NCBI GenBank assembly: GCA_012269545.1
Contig: JAAXKB010000046.1
Coordinates: 3,401-67,400, forward strand
Source of the DNA: Gammaproteobacteria bacterium
GTDB lineage: Bacteria; Pseudomonadota; Gammaproteobacteria; Pseudomonadales; Azotimanducaceae
DNA length: 64,000 bases
Direction: 5' to 3'
Each line of letters opens with the position of its first letter. Within the stretch, counting starts at the first letter, position 1. The notes beneath the pieces are model-generated. The model saw nothing but the letters and a program-made list of their open reading frames with translations. It did not search any database and was not told where the DNA came from. Position numbers and translations under genes: made by a program. Positions 32,724-44,623 of this stretch are shown here, piece by piece.

Positions 32724-34346
32724 ATGGCCCAGTCAACACATACAGCAACCCTGCAGCTCGACGCCATCATCATTGGTGCTGGCGTGGGAGGCCTTTACGC
32801 ACTGCATCATCTGCGCGACGACATGGGTCTTGAGGTACGAGCCTTTGACGGCGCCGGCGGCGTCGGTGGCACGTGGTGGTACAACCGCTATCCCGGTGCC
32901 CGTGTAGATGCGCCGAGCAGTCCGTTCTATGCCTATACATTTTCAAAAGAACTGGCGGATGCATGGGAATGGTCTGAATCTCAAAGCACCAGCGCTCAGG
33001 TGTTGGCTTACTTGGAGTTCGTGGCTGATCGATTGGACCTGCTGCGCAGCATTGAGTTTAACACGTGGGTGGAGGATGCCAGCTATGACGATGCCGCTCA
33101 GCGATGGACGATTACAACGCATACTGGCGAGCGTGTTTCGGCCAGATTTATGATCTGCGCCGTGGGTGCTCTGTTCGTAGCCCATAAGCCCGATTACCCG
33201 GGCATCGACGATTTTGCCGGCGAGTGCTACCACACTGGCCGCTGGCCTCATGAACCCGTCGCTTTTGCGGGTAAACGTGTTGGTGTTATCGGCACGGGCT
33301 CTTCGGGTATTCAGGCGATACCGGAAATCGCCAAGCAGGCGGCTCATGTCACGGTGTTTCAGCGTACGCCCCAATATGCTCTGCCTGCACGCAACCGTTT
33401 GATGTCACCAGAGGAAACTGCTGGCTATCGAGATGAATGGGACAATCATCGTATGTCCATGCGTCGCAGGGGAGGCTGGCCATTCGCGACGACAAAACTG
33501 CGGGCTGCTGATGCAACTCCAGCTGAAAGACGCCAGCGATTCGAAGAAAAGTGGGCGTTGGGCGGCATTAATCTGCTGATCGACAGCTACGTTGGCGCCG
33601 TAGCGGACCCCGAGCTCAACGCTGAAATTTCCGCATTTGTTCGGGAGAAGATCAAAGACACCGTGCGCGATCCGGCTACCGCCGAAAAATTGATGCCCGA
33701 TTACCACATTGGCACCAAACGGCTGATTCTCGATAACGGCTATTTTGAGACATACAACCGAGACAACGTCTCGTTGGTGGACTTACGTGAAGATCCTATC
33801 GAGTCGTTTAGCTCGTCTGCTGCGGTCACCGCATCGTCAGAACATGCCTTAGACATGCTGGTGCTGGCGACGGGATACGATGCTGTCAGTGGCTCTATGC
33901 TGAACTTAAATCCCCAGGGGAGAAACGGTATTCGCCTTCAGCAGAAATGGGCTGAACGCTTCGATACCAACTTCGGCATCAGTATTGCCGGTTTCCCAAA
34001 TCTGTTCATGATCCATGGACCGGGCTCGCCCGGAGTATTCTTCTCAATGCCGCTAGGTGCCGAACTGCAGGTGCAGTGGATTGGCGCATGTATACGCCAC
34101 CTAGTTGAAAATGGCCTAGGCACTGTTGAAACCACGGCCAGTGCAGAGGCGGCGTGGGACGAGCAGATCCAAAGCATCGCGAACGCAACGCTTTATCCCG
34201 AGACCGACTCTTGGTATCTGGGAGCCAATATTCCGGGCAAGCCGCGGCAGTTTTTGGGCCATTTGAAGGGCTCGCAGTACTTTGATCAACTAGCGACAGT
34301 TGCCGAAGAAGGCTATGCAGGGTTCGTATTCGAGAAGGTTTCCTAG
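32724..34346 (+). CDS. Type I Baeyer-Villiger monooxygenase (flavin-binding, cyclohexanone monooxygenase-like)
   Basis: Two Rossmann motifs (GAGVGGLYAL, GTGSSGIQ), GGTWWYNRYPGARVD and FAGECYHTGRWP (matches FxGxxxHxxxW[PD]); start uncertain (ORF opens at 32646). Confidence 0.93.
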   Translation: MAQSTHTATLQLDAIIIGAGVGGLYALHHLRDDMGLEVRAFDGAGGVGGTWWYNRYPGARVDAPSSPFYAYTFSKELADAWEWSESQSTSAQVLAYLEFVADRLDLLRSIEFNTWVEDASYDDAAQRWTITTHTGERVSARFMICAVGALFVAHKPDYPGIDDFAGECYHTGRWPHEPVAFAGKRVGVIGTGSSGIQAIPEIAKQAAHVTVFQRTPQYALPARNRLMSPEETAGYRDEWDNHRMSMRRRGGWPFATTKLRAADATPAERRQRFEEKWALGGINLLIDSYVGAVADPELNAEISAFVREKIKDTVRDPATAEKLMPDYHIGTKRLILDNGYFETYNRDNVSLVDLREDPIESFSSSAAVTASSEHALDMLVLATGYDAVSGSMLNLNPQGRNGIRLQQKWAERFDTNFGISIAGFPNLFMIHGPGSPGVFFSMPLGAELQVQWIGACIRHLVENGLGTVETTASAEAAWDEQIQSIANATLYPETDSWYLGANIPGKPRQFLGHLKGSQYFDQLATVAEEGYAGFVFEKVS

Positions 34347-34365
34347 GATCAGGGCTTTGATTGCG

Positions 34366-34394
34366 TTGTAATCGACCATTGATACCCGTAGAAT
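34366..34394 (+). promoter_or_regulatory. Candidate sigma70-like promoter for rplU-rpmA
   Basis: TTGTAA - 17 bp - TAGAAT about 95 nt upstream of the rplU ATG. Confidence 0.35.
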
Positions 34395-34488
34395 TTGCGC
34401 CTCCTCGAAAAGGGTGTGGCTAGCGCGTTGCAGCGTCACGCAGAAGAATTTATTGGTGGCGCGCTGAGAGCGTTATCCGGAGAACGAT

Positions 34489-34800
34489 ATGTTTGCAGTA
34501 TTTCAAAGCGGTGGTAAGCAACACCGCGTAAGCGAAGGTGATGTGGTCAAGCTGGAATTGCTGACCGCAGAACCGGGAGAGGAAGTGGTATTCGATAAGG
34601 TACTGCTGGTGTCCAATGGAGACGATGTGAACGTTGGCGCCCCCTATGTCGAGTCGGGCAAGGTAACAGCCGAAGTTGTGCGGACCGACCGAGCGAAGAA
34701 AATTCGCGTCATCAAGTTCAAGCGTCGCAAGGACTTTCTTCGTCGCCAAGGCCACCGACAATGGTTTACGGAAGTCAAAATTACTGGGATCTCAGCTTAA
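34489..34800 (+). CDS. rplU: 50S ribosomal protein L21
   Basis: [25 protein letters not shown]...[28 protein letters not shown]. Confidence 0.98.
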   Translation: MFAVFQSGGKQHRVSEGDVVKLELLTAEPGEEVVFDKVLLVSNGDDVNVGAPYVESGKVTAEVVRTDRAKKIRVIKFKRRKDFLRRQGHRQWFTEVKITGISA

Positions 34801-34887
34801 AAACAGAGGTCGTTCACGTCCTGAGCAGGACAGGAACAGCGCAGTTGAGCATCAAATAGTCAGTTCGTAGAGAAAAGAAGAAAACTC

Positions 34888-35148
34888 ATGGCACATAAAA
34901 AAGCAGGCGGCAGTACTCGTAACGGTCGCGATTCGCAGTCCAAACGACTGGGTGTGAAAAAGTTTGGCGGCCAAAAGGTCATCGCCGGGAACATCATTGT
35001 TCGTCAGCGCGGCACTAAGTTTCATCCCGGCGAAAACGTCGGCTGCGGTCGTGACCACACGCTGTTTGCCAAGGCCGATGGTGAGGTGCAGTTTACGGTT
35101 AAGGGCCACCTGCGTCGTAAGACCGTAAACATCGTGCCAGTGGCCTAA
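34888..35148 (+). CDS. rpmA: 50S ribosomal protein L27
   Basis: [48 protein letters not shown]. Confidence 0.98.
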   Translation: MAHKKAGGSTRNGRDSQSKRLGVKKFGGQKVIAGNIIVRQRGTKFHPGENVGCGRDHTLFAKADGEVQFTVKGHLRRKTVNIVPVA

Positions 35149-35213
35149 CACGCAGGTGCGCATCAGGCTGAAAGCCTAGCGCGCATTGAATGAGCGGCAC
35201 CATGAGCTAAACA

Positions 35214-35237
35214 AACCCCGCTGCTGCGGGGTTTTTT
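35214..35237 (+). terminator. Rho-independent terminator downstream of rpmA
   Basis: AACCCCGC-TGCT-GCGGGGTT perfect 8-bp stem followed by a T run. Confidence 0.9.
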
Positions 35238-35288
35238 GTATGCGCTTGCGAATCAGGTAGTGTTCATACAGATCACACGTCAAGGTGA

Positions 35289-37629
<2,341 letters not shown>

Positions 37630-37701
37630 GAGCCGGATGAGCACGAGGCGTGCTGCGCCGCTAGTCTGCGTTGTTTTAAGACCAGCGGCTGGAGGGGAGT
37701 G

Positions 37702-37968
37702 CTAGGCGGAGAGCGCCTTTACACGTTTGTTCAAACGTGACTTCTGCCGGGCTGCCTGATTCTTGTGCATGATGCCCTTGGAGACCATTTTGTCTATGAT
37801 CGGCACGGCCTGAGAGAGCGCGGCGCCCGCGGCTTCTGCATCATTGGATTCGACGGCTCCGTGGACACGTTTGATGTAGGTACGAACCATGGATCGTTGA
37901 CTTGCGTTATGCGCGCGGCGCTTTTCCGACTGCTTTGCGCGCTTGCGTGCTTGGGGACTGTTAGCCAA
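37702..37968 (-). CDS. rpsT: 30S ribosomal protein S20
   Basis: MANSPQARKRAKQSEKRRAHNASQRSMVRTYIKRV...GIMHKNQAARQKSRLNKRVKAL. Confidence 0.97.
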   Translation of the reverse strand: MANSPQARKRAKQSEKRRAHNASQRSMVRTYIKRVHGAVESNDAEAAGAALSQAVPIIDKMVSKGIMHKNQAARQKSRLNKRVKALSA

Positions 37969-38026
37969 GGTAGCTCCTCATGGGGACCGAAAAAATGAGG
38001 CGGGAGGATGCCGCCGCGCCGCGAAG

Positions 38027-39664
38027 ATGTCAACTGCCCAATATCAAGAGGATGATTCAATTAGCCAGTTCGGGACCAACAGCCAAGGCGATGAGGCGGA
38101 TCAAGCGCCGTTGAATCGACGCGTCGGCACGGTGGCCGGCATGACGTTCTTATCGAGGGTCAGCGGACTGATTCGTGACGTGGTGTTTGCTTACTTGTTC
38201 GGCGCATCTGCAGCGGCCGACCTGTTCTTTGTTGCCTTTCGAATTCCGAATTTTTTTCGTCGATTGTTTGCCGAGGGAGCATTCAATCAGGCCTTCGTAC
38301 CGGTGCTTGTGCAGTATCAGGCAGAAGGTTCCATCGCGCTGCGCCTGTTCTTGGCCCAACTCTCCGGCGTCTTTTCCCTCACCCTGACTGTTGTCGTTAT
38401 TGCCGGTATTGCCATGGCCGGGCCGCTTTCCGCTTTATTTGCGCCGGGCTTTCTTGATCAGCCTCAACGTTTTGCCCAGCTAACGGATCTGGTGAGAATT
38501 ACCTTTCCCTACCTTGGGCTGATCTCGTTGACGGCCTACGCCGGTGCGCTACTAAACGCCCACGGCAGATTTGCCCTTCCTGCCTTTACACCGGTTATGT
38601 TGAACGTCGTGTTAACGCTGGCCGCCTTGCTCGCCTTGAGTGGTGCAATGAACGAAGAGCCTGTTGTTATTTTAGCTTGGGGCGTTCTGGTCGCCGGAAT
38701 TGTACAGTGGTTGATGCAACTGCCGGCCCTTATGCGACTGCACTTGTTACCCAGGCCAAGGGTTAGCTCCCGTCACCCGGGCGTTCGTCAGGTAGGTACG
38801 TTGCTCCTGCCCGCGGTTTTTTCAGCATCCGTAGGGCAGATCAATGCCCTCGTGAACACCATGCTGGCGTCAACCCTAACCACGGGAAGCATTGCTTGGC
38901 TATATTACGCAGATCGACTCCTTGAACTGCCCGTCGGACTGATCGCAGTAGCCTTGGGCACCGTTATGCTGCCGCACTTGTCGCGGCTGGTGGCGGCGGA
39001 AGATGCCACCGGATTCTTGCGCACCGTGAATTGGGGCTTCGGTTTGGGCCTGATGCTCGGGCTGCCTGCGGCCATTGCACTTTATTTGATGTCTGAGCCC
39101 CTGCTGGCATTTCTGTACATGACCTTTGCCGGCAGCGCCATGACTGGTCACGATGTGGTCATGGCCGGTCAGGCGCTGGAATGGTTTGCGATCGCACTGC
39201 CCGGATTTGTCTTGGTGAAAGTGCTTGCGCCCGCCTTTTTTGCTCACCAAGACACCCAAACGCCATTCCGCTATGCGGTGATTGCCGTAGTTGTGAATTT
39301 GATCGGCAGTTTGGCCACGTTTCAGTGTCTTGGTCACGTGGGTTTGGCTCTGGCGACTGCGCTTTCTGCGTGGACTCAAGCGGGCCTGCTTTTTGTCGGT
39401 CTTCAACGACGGGGTTGGATCAAATTTGATACCAAACTGACGTTTGTTTTACTTCGTACGCTGATTGCGTGCGGGGTTCTCGTTTTCGGTCTGACCTTCG
39501 GCATGGCGCAAACCGGCCTGAATTCCGGGCAATGGCTTGAGATGCCGGGCAGCGACCGAGCAATGCAGGTGCTGGTGACCTGTTTCGTGGGCGGCATAGG
39601 TTATGGACTCACCCTGTTATTGCTCGGTGTTCGCCCGCGGCATTTTTTGGCGGCCACTGACTAA
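38027..39664 (+). CDS. murJ: Lipid II flippase MurJ
   Basis: TFLSRVSGLIRDVVFAYLFGASAAADLFFVAFRIPNFFRRLFAEGAFNQAFVPVL; divergent from rpsT; start 38027 inferred. Confidence 0.96.
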   Translation: MSTAQYQEDDSISQFGTNSQGDEADQAPLNRRVGTVAGMTFLSRVSGLIRDVVFAYLFGASAAADLFFVAFRIPNFFRRLFAEGAFNQAFVPVLVQYQAEGSIALRLFLAQLSGVFSLTLTVVVIAGIAMAGPLSALFAPGFLDQPQRFAQLTDLVRITFPYLGLISLTAYAGALLNAHGRFALPAFTPVMLNVVLTLAALLALSGAMNEEPVVILAWGVLVAGIVQWLMQLPALMRLHLLPRPRVSSRHPGVRQVGTLLLPAVFSASVGQINALVNTMLASTLTTGSIAWLYYADRLLELPVGLIAVALGTVMLPHLSRLVAAEDATGFLRTVNWGFGLGLMLGLPAAIALYLMSEPLLAFLYMTFAGSAMTGHDVVMAGQALEWFAIALPGFVLVKVLAPAFFAHQDTQTPFRYAVIAVVVNLIGSLATFQCLGHVGLALATALSAWTQAGLLFVGLQRRGWIKFDTKLTFVLLRTLIACGVLVFGLTFGMAQTGLNSGQWLEMPGSDRAMQVLVTCFVGGIGYGLTLLLLGVRPRHFLAATD

Positions 39665-39691
39665 GGAACGGGCATCTGCCTATAATCGGCT

Positions 39692-40657
39692 ATGGAAATC
39701 ATTAACGGACTGCACAATCTGCGCCCACGCCATCGTGGCTGCGTTCTCACTGTTGGTAACTTCGACGGTGTGCATCGCGGGCATGGCGCGCTGATTGATG
39801 CGCTATGCGACAAGGCAGAAGCCATGGGGGTGCCCAGTATGTTGATGACCTTTGAGCCTCAGCCTCGGGAATTTTTTGCCGGCACGAAACTCCCTGCGCG
39901 ACTGACCCGATTTCGTGAAAAAGTTCACCTCTTGAGCCAGACGAGGCTGGACCGTTTGCTGTGTCTGCCCTTTAACGAACGAACCGCCAACATTGAGGCG
40001 GAGTGGTTTGCCAAGGACTTTATCGTTGATCTTGCCGATGCCAAGCATGTGGTGATCGGAGATGACTTTCGCTTTGGTCGGGGCCGGGAAGGCGACTTTG
40101 CCTTGTTTGAAAAATATGGGCGGGAGTTTGGCTACCAGGTCAGCGCCATGTCGACGCTGCTGCGGCATGAAGACCGCATCAGTAGCACGCTGATACGCCA
40201 AACCCTTGCGGTCGGTGACTTCGCTGGCGCGACGGAACTGTTGGGTCACGAGTATTTCATTATGGGCCGCGTGGTTTATGGGCGGCAGTTGGGGCGTCAG
40301 CTGAATGTGCCAACTGCCAACATCCGACTGCAGCGCTATCGGGCGGCTCTTGAGGGGGTCTACTGCGTGACGGTGGAGGGCATCGGCGACACAGAGCACC
40401 AAGGTATTGCCAATATCGGTGTGCGACCCACGGTGGATGGCAAGGAGCCGCTGCTGGAGGTCCATATATTCGACTATTCAGGCGATCTGTATGGCAGCTT
40501 GATCAAGGTCACGTTCAAGCGAAAGCTGCGCGATGAGCAAACGTTTGAATCCATTGACGCACTGAAATCGCAAATCGGTCTGGATTTGTTGGAGGCCAAA
40601 GTTTACTTTGCGGGTGACCCTGTCGAAACGGCAAGCGTATCAACCGATGAGCTCTGA
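39692..40657 (+). CDS. ribF: Bifunctional riboflavin kinase/FAD synthetase
   Basis: LTVGNFDGVHRGHGALI, GDDFRFGRGREGDF, ISSTLIRQTLAVGDFAGATELLG, GVYCVTVEGI. Confidence 0.96.
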   Translation: MEIINGLHNLRPRHRGCVLTVGNFDGVHRGHGALIDALCDKAEAMGVPSMLMTFEPQPREFFAGTKLPARLTRFREKVHLLSQTRLDRLLCLPFNERTANIEAEWFAKDFIVDLADAKHVVIGDDFRFGRGREGDFALFEKYGREFGYQVSAMSTLLRHEDRISSTLIRQTLAVGDFAGATELLGHEYFIMGRVVYGRQLGRQLNVPTANIRLQRYRAALEGVYCVTVEGIGDTEHQGIANIGVRPTVDGKEPLLEVHIFDYSGDLYGSLIKVTFKRKLRDEQTFESIDALKSQIGLDLLEAKVYFAGDPVETASVSTDEL

Positions 40658-41177
40658 CATACGCCCTGCCATGAAGTCGGATTCACAGGCTCTCGATCCT
40701 TGGCGCTGGCGCTGGCTTTATCTCGCCGTGGCTCTATTTCTGGCCGATCAGGGTACCAAGTGGATAGTGGTGAACGAACTCGCGTACGGCGAACGCATAC
40801 AGGTCCTGCCGTTCTTTGCCTGGGTGCGGTGGCACAATGCTGGCGCGGCCTTTTCTTTTTTGGCCGATGCAGGAGGCTGGCAGCGCTGGTTTTTCGTCGT
40901 AATCGGTCTGGGCTTTTCTGCCTATGTGGTGCGCGAGCTGTCTCGATTGACGTTAGCGGAACGGTGGATGGGTCTGGTCTACGGGCTTATCCTAGGCGGT
41001 GCCCTGGGTAACCTGTATGGCCGTCTGGTGAACGGTTACGTGGTGGACTTTATCCTCGTGCACTACGAGCAGCATATTTTTCCTGCTTTTAACGTGGCGG
41101 ATTCCGCTCTGTTTTGCGGTGTGGTGATCTGGATCGTTCTGATGATTGCCGAAAGCAGGGCAGCAAAAAACGGTTGA
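40647..41177 (+). CDS. lspA: Signal peptidase II
   Basis: ALFLADQGTKWIVV, GAAFSFLADAGGWQRWFF, LGGALGNLYGRLVNGYVVDFILV, FPAFNVADSALFCGV; start at 40647 or 40671. Confidence 0.95.
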   Translation: MSSDIRPAMKSDSQALDPWRWRWLYLAVALFLADQGTKWIVVNELAYGERIQVLPFFAWVRWHNAGAAFSFLADAGGWQRWFFVVIGLGFSAYVVRELSRLTLAERWMGLVYGLILGGALGNLYGRLVNGYVVDFILVHYEQHIFPAFNVADSALFCGVVIWIVLMIAESRAAKNG

Positions 41178-41314
41178 TCGGGTCGCCGCGTATTGGATAC
41201 GCACTGTCGATCAGGGGCTCGTCAGGGTAAGAAAGAGTCGCAAATCGCGCCTTGCATTCGTTTGCCGACAGATCAGACTGCACAACGAATCAGCAACGGT
41301 AGTTGGTTTCTCTT

Positions 41315-41809
41315 ATGGCAGACATCATCGCGTCCTCTGAAGGTCGAAAAGAAACAATACAAATGGGGTCCCGCATCAGTTTGCACTTTGCACTGCTGAT
41401 GCCCGGTGGCGAGGAGATTGATACCACGCGCCGCAGCAAACCTGCGTCCTTGACGTTGGGCGATGGAAACCTGCTGCCCGGTTTTGAAGAGGCACTGATC
41501 GGTCTAACCGCCGGCGATGACGCTCAGCTTGTCATTCCCGCTGATAAAGCCTTTGGTGAGCGAGCAGAGGCCAATGTCCGACTGCTGGCTCGCTCCATGT
41601 TCGCGGAATTGGGCGGTGAGGAGCCCCTGGAGCCCGGATTGGTTGTGTCTTTTCAAGCACCAGACGGCGAGCTGCCCGGCGTGGTGAAGGCTGTTTACGA
41701 AGATACTGTGCAAGTGGATTTCAATCATCCGCTGAGCGGCAGTGACATTACCTTTGATGTATCCATTCTGAGTGTCGATGCGCCCTTGGCTGAGAACGCG
41801 GCACCCTAA
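41315..41809 (+). CDS. fkpB: FKBP-type peptidylprolyl isomerase (SlpA/FkpB)
   Basis: HFALLMPGGEEIDTT...SLTLGDGNLLPGFEEALIGLTAGD...AFGERAEANVRLL...VDFNHPLSG; downstream of lspA. Confidence 0.93.
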   Translation: MADIIASSEGRKETIQMGSRISLHFALLMPGGEEIDTTRRSKPASLTLGDGNLLPGFEEALIGLTAGDDAQLVIPADKAFGERAEANVRLLARSMFAELGGEEPLEPGLVVSFQAPDGELPGVVKAVYEDTVQVDFNHPLSGSDITFDVSILSVDAPLAENAAP

Positions 41810-41834
41810 ACCGCTCTGTTCCCGTGAGTGATTC

Positions 41835-42395
41835 TCAGCTCTCGCATGCTGTCGTTAACGATCGGATGTAGCTGCGTCCCGCCACGTTAAGAACGACCTC
41901 CAGCCCCTCTGACTCTGTGTCTTTTGAGCAAAATGTAAACCGGCCGTTTTGCCAATTTGTGGTGCCTGCGGCAAGAAATTCGATGTGGTTTTTGCCGCGA
42001 AATCCCCGCCAAGTCAGCGTGGTGAGATGCGGGTAGGGCGCTTGAAACAGCCTGACGGAATCGTCGGTGTCCGGAGCCTGATTACCGTTCTCGTCCAAGA
42101 CAACATGGATACCGTCACGCCATTCGCCAAGTTCGTTGCAGGGTTCCGGCGCCGACAGGGCATCGGCTGGTGCAGGGCTAGCGCCACAAACGAAGACGCT
42201 TTGTTGCTCAAGCATCGCAAGACTGCGGCTGTTGTTGAGCAGGGATTGAAGGTCTGTGGCGTGGGCGTTGAGCCGCGCACCCTGCCCGGAAGACAGCAGG
42301 GCAGGGGCAGTCAGGGCGGTGATGACAGCCAGCAGGCTCAGTGTGACGAGCAGCTCGAGCAAGGTGAACCCTTTGGCTGTGTATGGCATGGGCAA
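41835..42395 (-). CDS. Type IV pilus minor pseudopilin (FimT/GspH-like)
   Basis: Prepilin motif AKG|FTLLELLVTLSLLAVITALTAPALLS; GspH-type C-terminal region. Confidence 0.88.
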   Translation of the reverse strand: MPMPYTAKGFTLLELLVTLSLLAVITALTAPALLSSGQGARLNAHATDLQSLLNNSRSLAMLEQQSVFVCGASPAPADALSAPEPCNELGEWRDGIHVVLDENGNQAPDTDDSVRLFQAPYPHLTTLTWRGFRGKNHIEFLAAGTTNWQNGRFTFCSKDTESEGLEVVLNVAGRSYIRSLTTACES

Positions 42396-42490
42396 AACCG
42401 GCTGTAGGATTCCGCCAGTTTAGAAGAAACGCCGCCATTTCTTGGCGCAGCCGAGCGCAAGATCCGGCTGCGCTGAGGGTGGGATATGGC

Positions 42491-43537
42491 TCAGTCGATA
42501 AAGGGCAAAAAGCTGAAGATACTGCCCTTCTTTTTATCTTGTTCTGCCGCGTCGGATTGGGTGCCCGGCTGTTTGTCAGGCCGTTCGGCGTTGTCCGGAT
42601 AAACGATGGTGATGGGCGGCGGTGTTTCCGGGCGATCCATCAGTCCCAGGGTCATAATGTTGGTCCATGAACGATCGCGATTGCGCACGCGCTCTTCCAG
42701 AACCAAGTTTCCTGCGGCATCGAATTCGGGGTAGTCCGGATGGTTGAGGGCCAGAACGCGCAGCGATCGGTTGGCTTCGTCCTCGCGACCCAATTTGTAA
42801 AAGGCTTCGACCATTACCGCGAGCGCGTCTGCGCGGGCCTCGGTGTCGGGATAATTCTCAATAATATAGGTGCCTCGATTCGCTGCAGCGACCAATGCGC
42901 CCCGGCGCAAATAATAGTCAGCTGCTAGAAGTTCGGCCTTGGCCAATAATTCGCGCAATTGCAGCATGCGCTGCCGCGCGTCCGCAGCGTACTGGCTGTT
43001 TGGGAATTCGTTGAGCAGCACTGCCAGTTCGGAATAGGACTCTCGCAGCGGCGCCATGTCTCGGCTGGCCGGATCCGAAGAGAACAGTCGATCCAGTAAA
43101 CCCTCCCGAAATCGATAGGCGGACAGTGCTTTCAAGTAATAGGCGTAATCCACATTCGGGTGGTTCGGGTGCAGGCGAATAAAGCGGTCGGCATTGGCCC
43201 GGGCACTTTCCATGTCCTGGCTCAAGTAATGAGCGTAAATCAACTCCAGTTGTGCTTGCTCGGCAAAACGGCCAAAAGGAAAGCGAGCCTCCAGCAGTTC
43301 CAGTTGTTCAATGGCGACCGCAAAATTTGAACTGCGTAATGCTCTCTGGGCTTGGCTATAGACGCGTTCTTCGGTGGTATCGATCTCCTCAATATCGACC
43401 TCGTCTTCGTCATCGTTACCAAAAAACGGGATACTGCTGCAGCCGCTGACCGTTAACGAGAGCAGGATTGCGGCAAGCAGACTCAAGCGGCCTTGATGCC
43501 ACAGCAGATGCCACGGACGGGTGGAGAAGTGGAGCAA
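42491..43537 (-). CDS. bamD: Outer membrane protein assembly factor BamD
   Basis: Lipobox VSGC; TEERVYSQAQRALRSSNFAVAIEQLELLEARFPFGRFAEQAQLELIYAHYLSQD; divergent from rluD. Confidence 0.94.
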   Translation of the reverse strand: MLHFSTRPWHLLWHQGRLSLLAAILLSLTVSGCSSIPFFGNDDEDEVDIEEIDTTEERVYSQAQRALRSSNFAVAIEQLELLEARFPFGRFAEQAQLELIYAHYLSQDMESARANADRFIRLHPNHPNVDYAYYLKALSAYRFREGLLDRLFSSDPASRDMAPLRESYSELAVLLNEFPNSQYAADARQRMLQLRELLAKAELLAADYYLRRGALVAAANRGTYIIENYPDTEARADALAVMVEAFYKLGREDEANRSLRVLALNHPDYPEFDAAGNLVLEERVRNRDRSWTNIMTLGLMDRPETPPPITIVYPDNAERPDKQPGTQSDAAEQDKKKGSIFSFLPFID

Positions 43538-43657
43538 GGTGGAGCCTCTTAGATTGGTGTGAAGAATGACTTAGCGCCTCAATTTCGCGCAGCGAGCACA
43601 ACGTGTTGCCTCAGTGCAGTCGCTATTCTTACCAAATTCGGTAGGGTTGCAACCGTT

Positions 43658-44623
43658 ATGAGTAATCAAAGCCCTGAGACCCTGCAGCGTCAAGCCAATG
43701 TGCCGGTCGAATTAGCCGGTGAACGCGTTGACAAAGTTGCTGCGCAACTGTTCTCTGAATTCTCCAGAGCCGAGTTGACGCGCTGGATGACGGAGGGTGC
43801 GTTAACGTTAGACGGTGCCCCGGTGAAGCCCAAGTACAAGGTATTTGGTCGTGAGGAACTGGTGCTGCAAGGCCAGCGCCCTATTCGAGAAGATTGGCAA
43901 AGTGCTGAAGCCATACCACTTGATGTGCTTTTCGAAGACGAGGAAATCATTGTTGTTAATAAACCAGCTGGCTTGGTGGTGCATCCCGGCGCAGGCAATG
44001 CCGATGGCACCTTGGTGAATGGGCTGCTTAATCACCGCCCTGATCTGAATCGCTTGCCCAGAGCGGGCGTTGTGCATCGCTTGGACAAAGAAACGAGTGG
44101 GGTAATGGTAGTGGCAGCGACGCCCGGAGCCTATCAACACTTGGTGGATGCCATTGCGGCTCGAGCCGTGCGGCGCCGCTACGTGGCGGTTTGCGAAGGT
44201 GTCATGGTCTCCGGCCAGGACATTGATCGTCCCATTGGTCGTGACCCCAAACTTCGTACCCGCCAAGTCATACGAGAGGATGGTAAGCCGGCACTGAGTA
44301 TGGTGCGCGTGCGTGAGCGGTATCGTGCGCACAGCGCGGTAGACGTTACGCTGGGAAGTGGGCGCACCCATCAAATTCGGGTGCACATGCAAAGTATCGG
44401 TCACCCGCTGGTGGGTGACAGTAAGTACGGTTGTCGGCGGATTCTCCCTCGGGCAGCAGACTCAGCAACGGTCAAACTGCTGCAGCAATTCCCGCGCCAG
44501 GCGCTGCATGCCTTCAAACTGGATTTGGCGCATCCAGTCTCGCATAAGGACCTGCGCTTTACAGCCCCGATCCCCGATGACCTGCAACGGCTGATGGAGG
44601 CTTTGGCCAACAATGCTGACTGA
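43658..44623 (+). CDS. rluD: 23S rRNA pseudouridine synthase RluD
   Basis: S4 domain; VVNKPAGLVVHPGAGNADGTLVNGLL; GVVHRLDKETSGVMVVA. Confidence 0.96.
   Translation: MSNQSPETLQRQANVPVELAGERVDKVAAQLFSEFSRAELTRWMTEGALTLDGAPVKPKYKVFGREELVLQGQRPIREDWQSAEAIPLDVLFEDEEIIVVNKPAGLVVHPGAGNADGTLVNGLLNHRPDLNRLPRAGVVHRLDKETSGVMVVAATPGAYQHLVDAIAARAVRRRYVAVCEGVMVSGQDIDRPIGRDPKLRTRQVIREDGKPALSMVRVRERYRAHSAVDVTLGSGRTHQIRVHMQSIGHPLVGDSKYGCRRILPRAADSATVKLLQQFPRQALHAFKLDLAHPVSHKDLRFTAPIPDDLQRLMEALANNAD

Noticed and set aside
39803-40465. 220-aa minus-strand ORF
   Set aside because: Antisense to ribF; shadow ORF.
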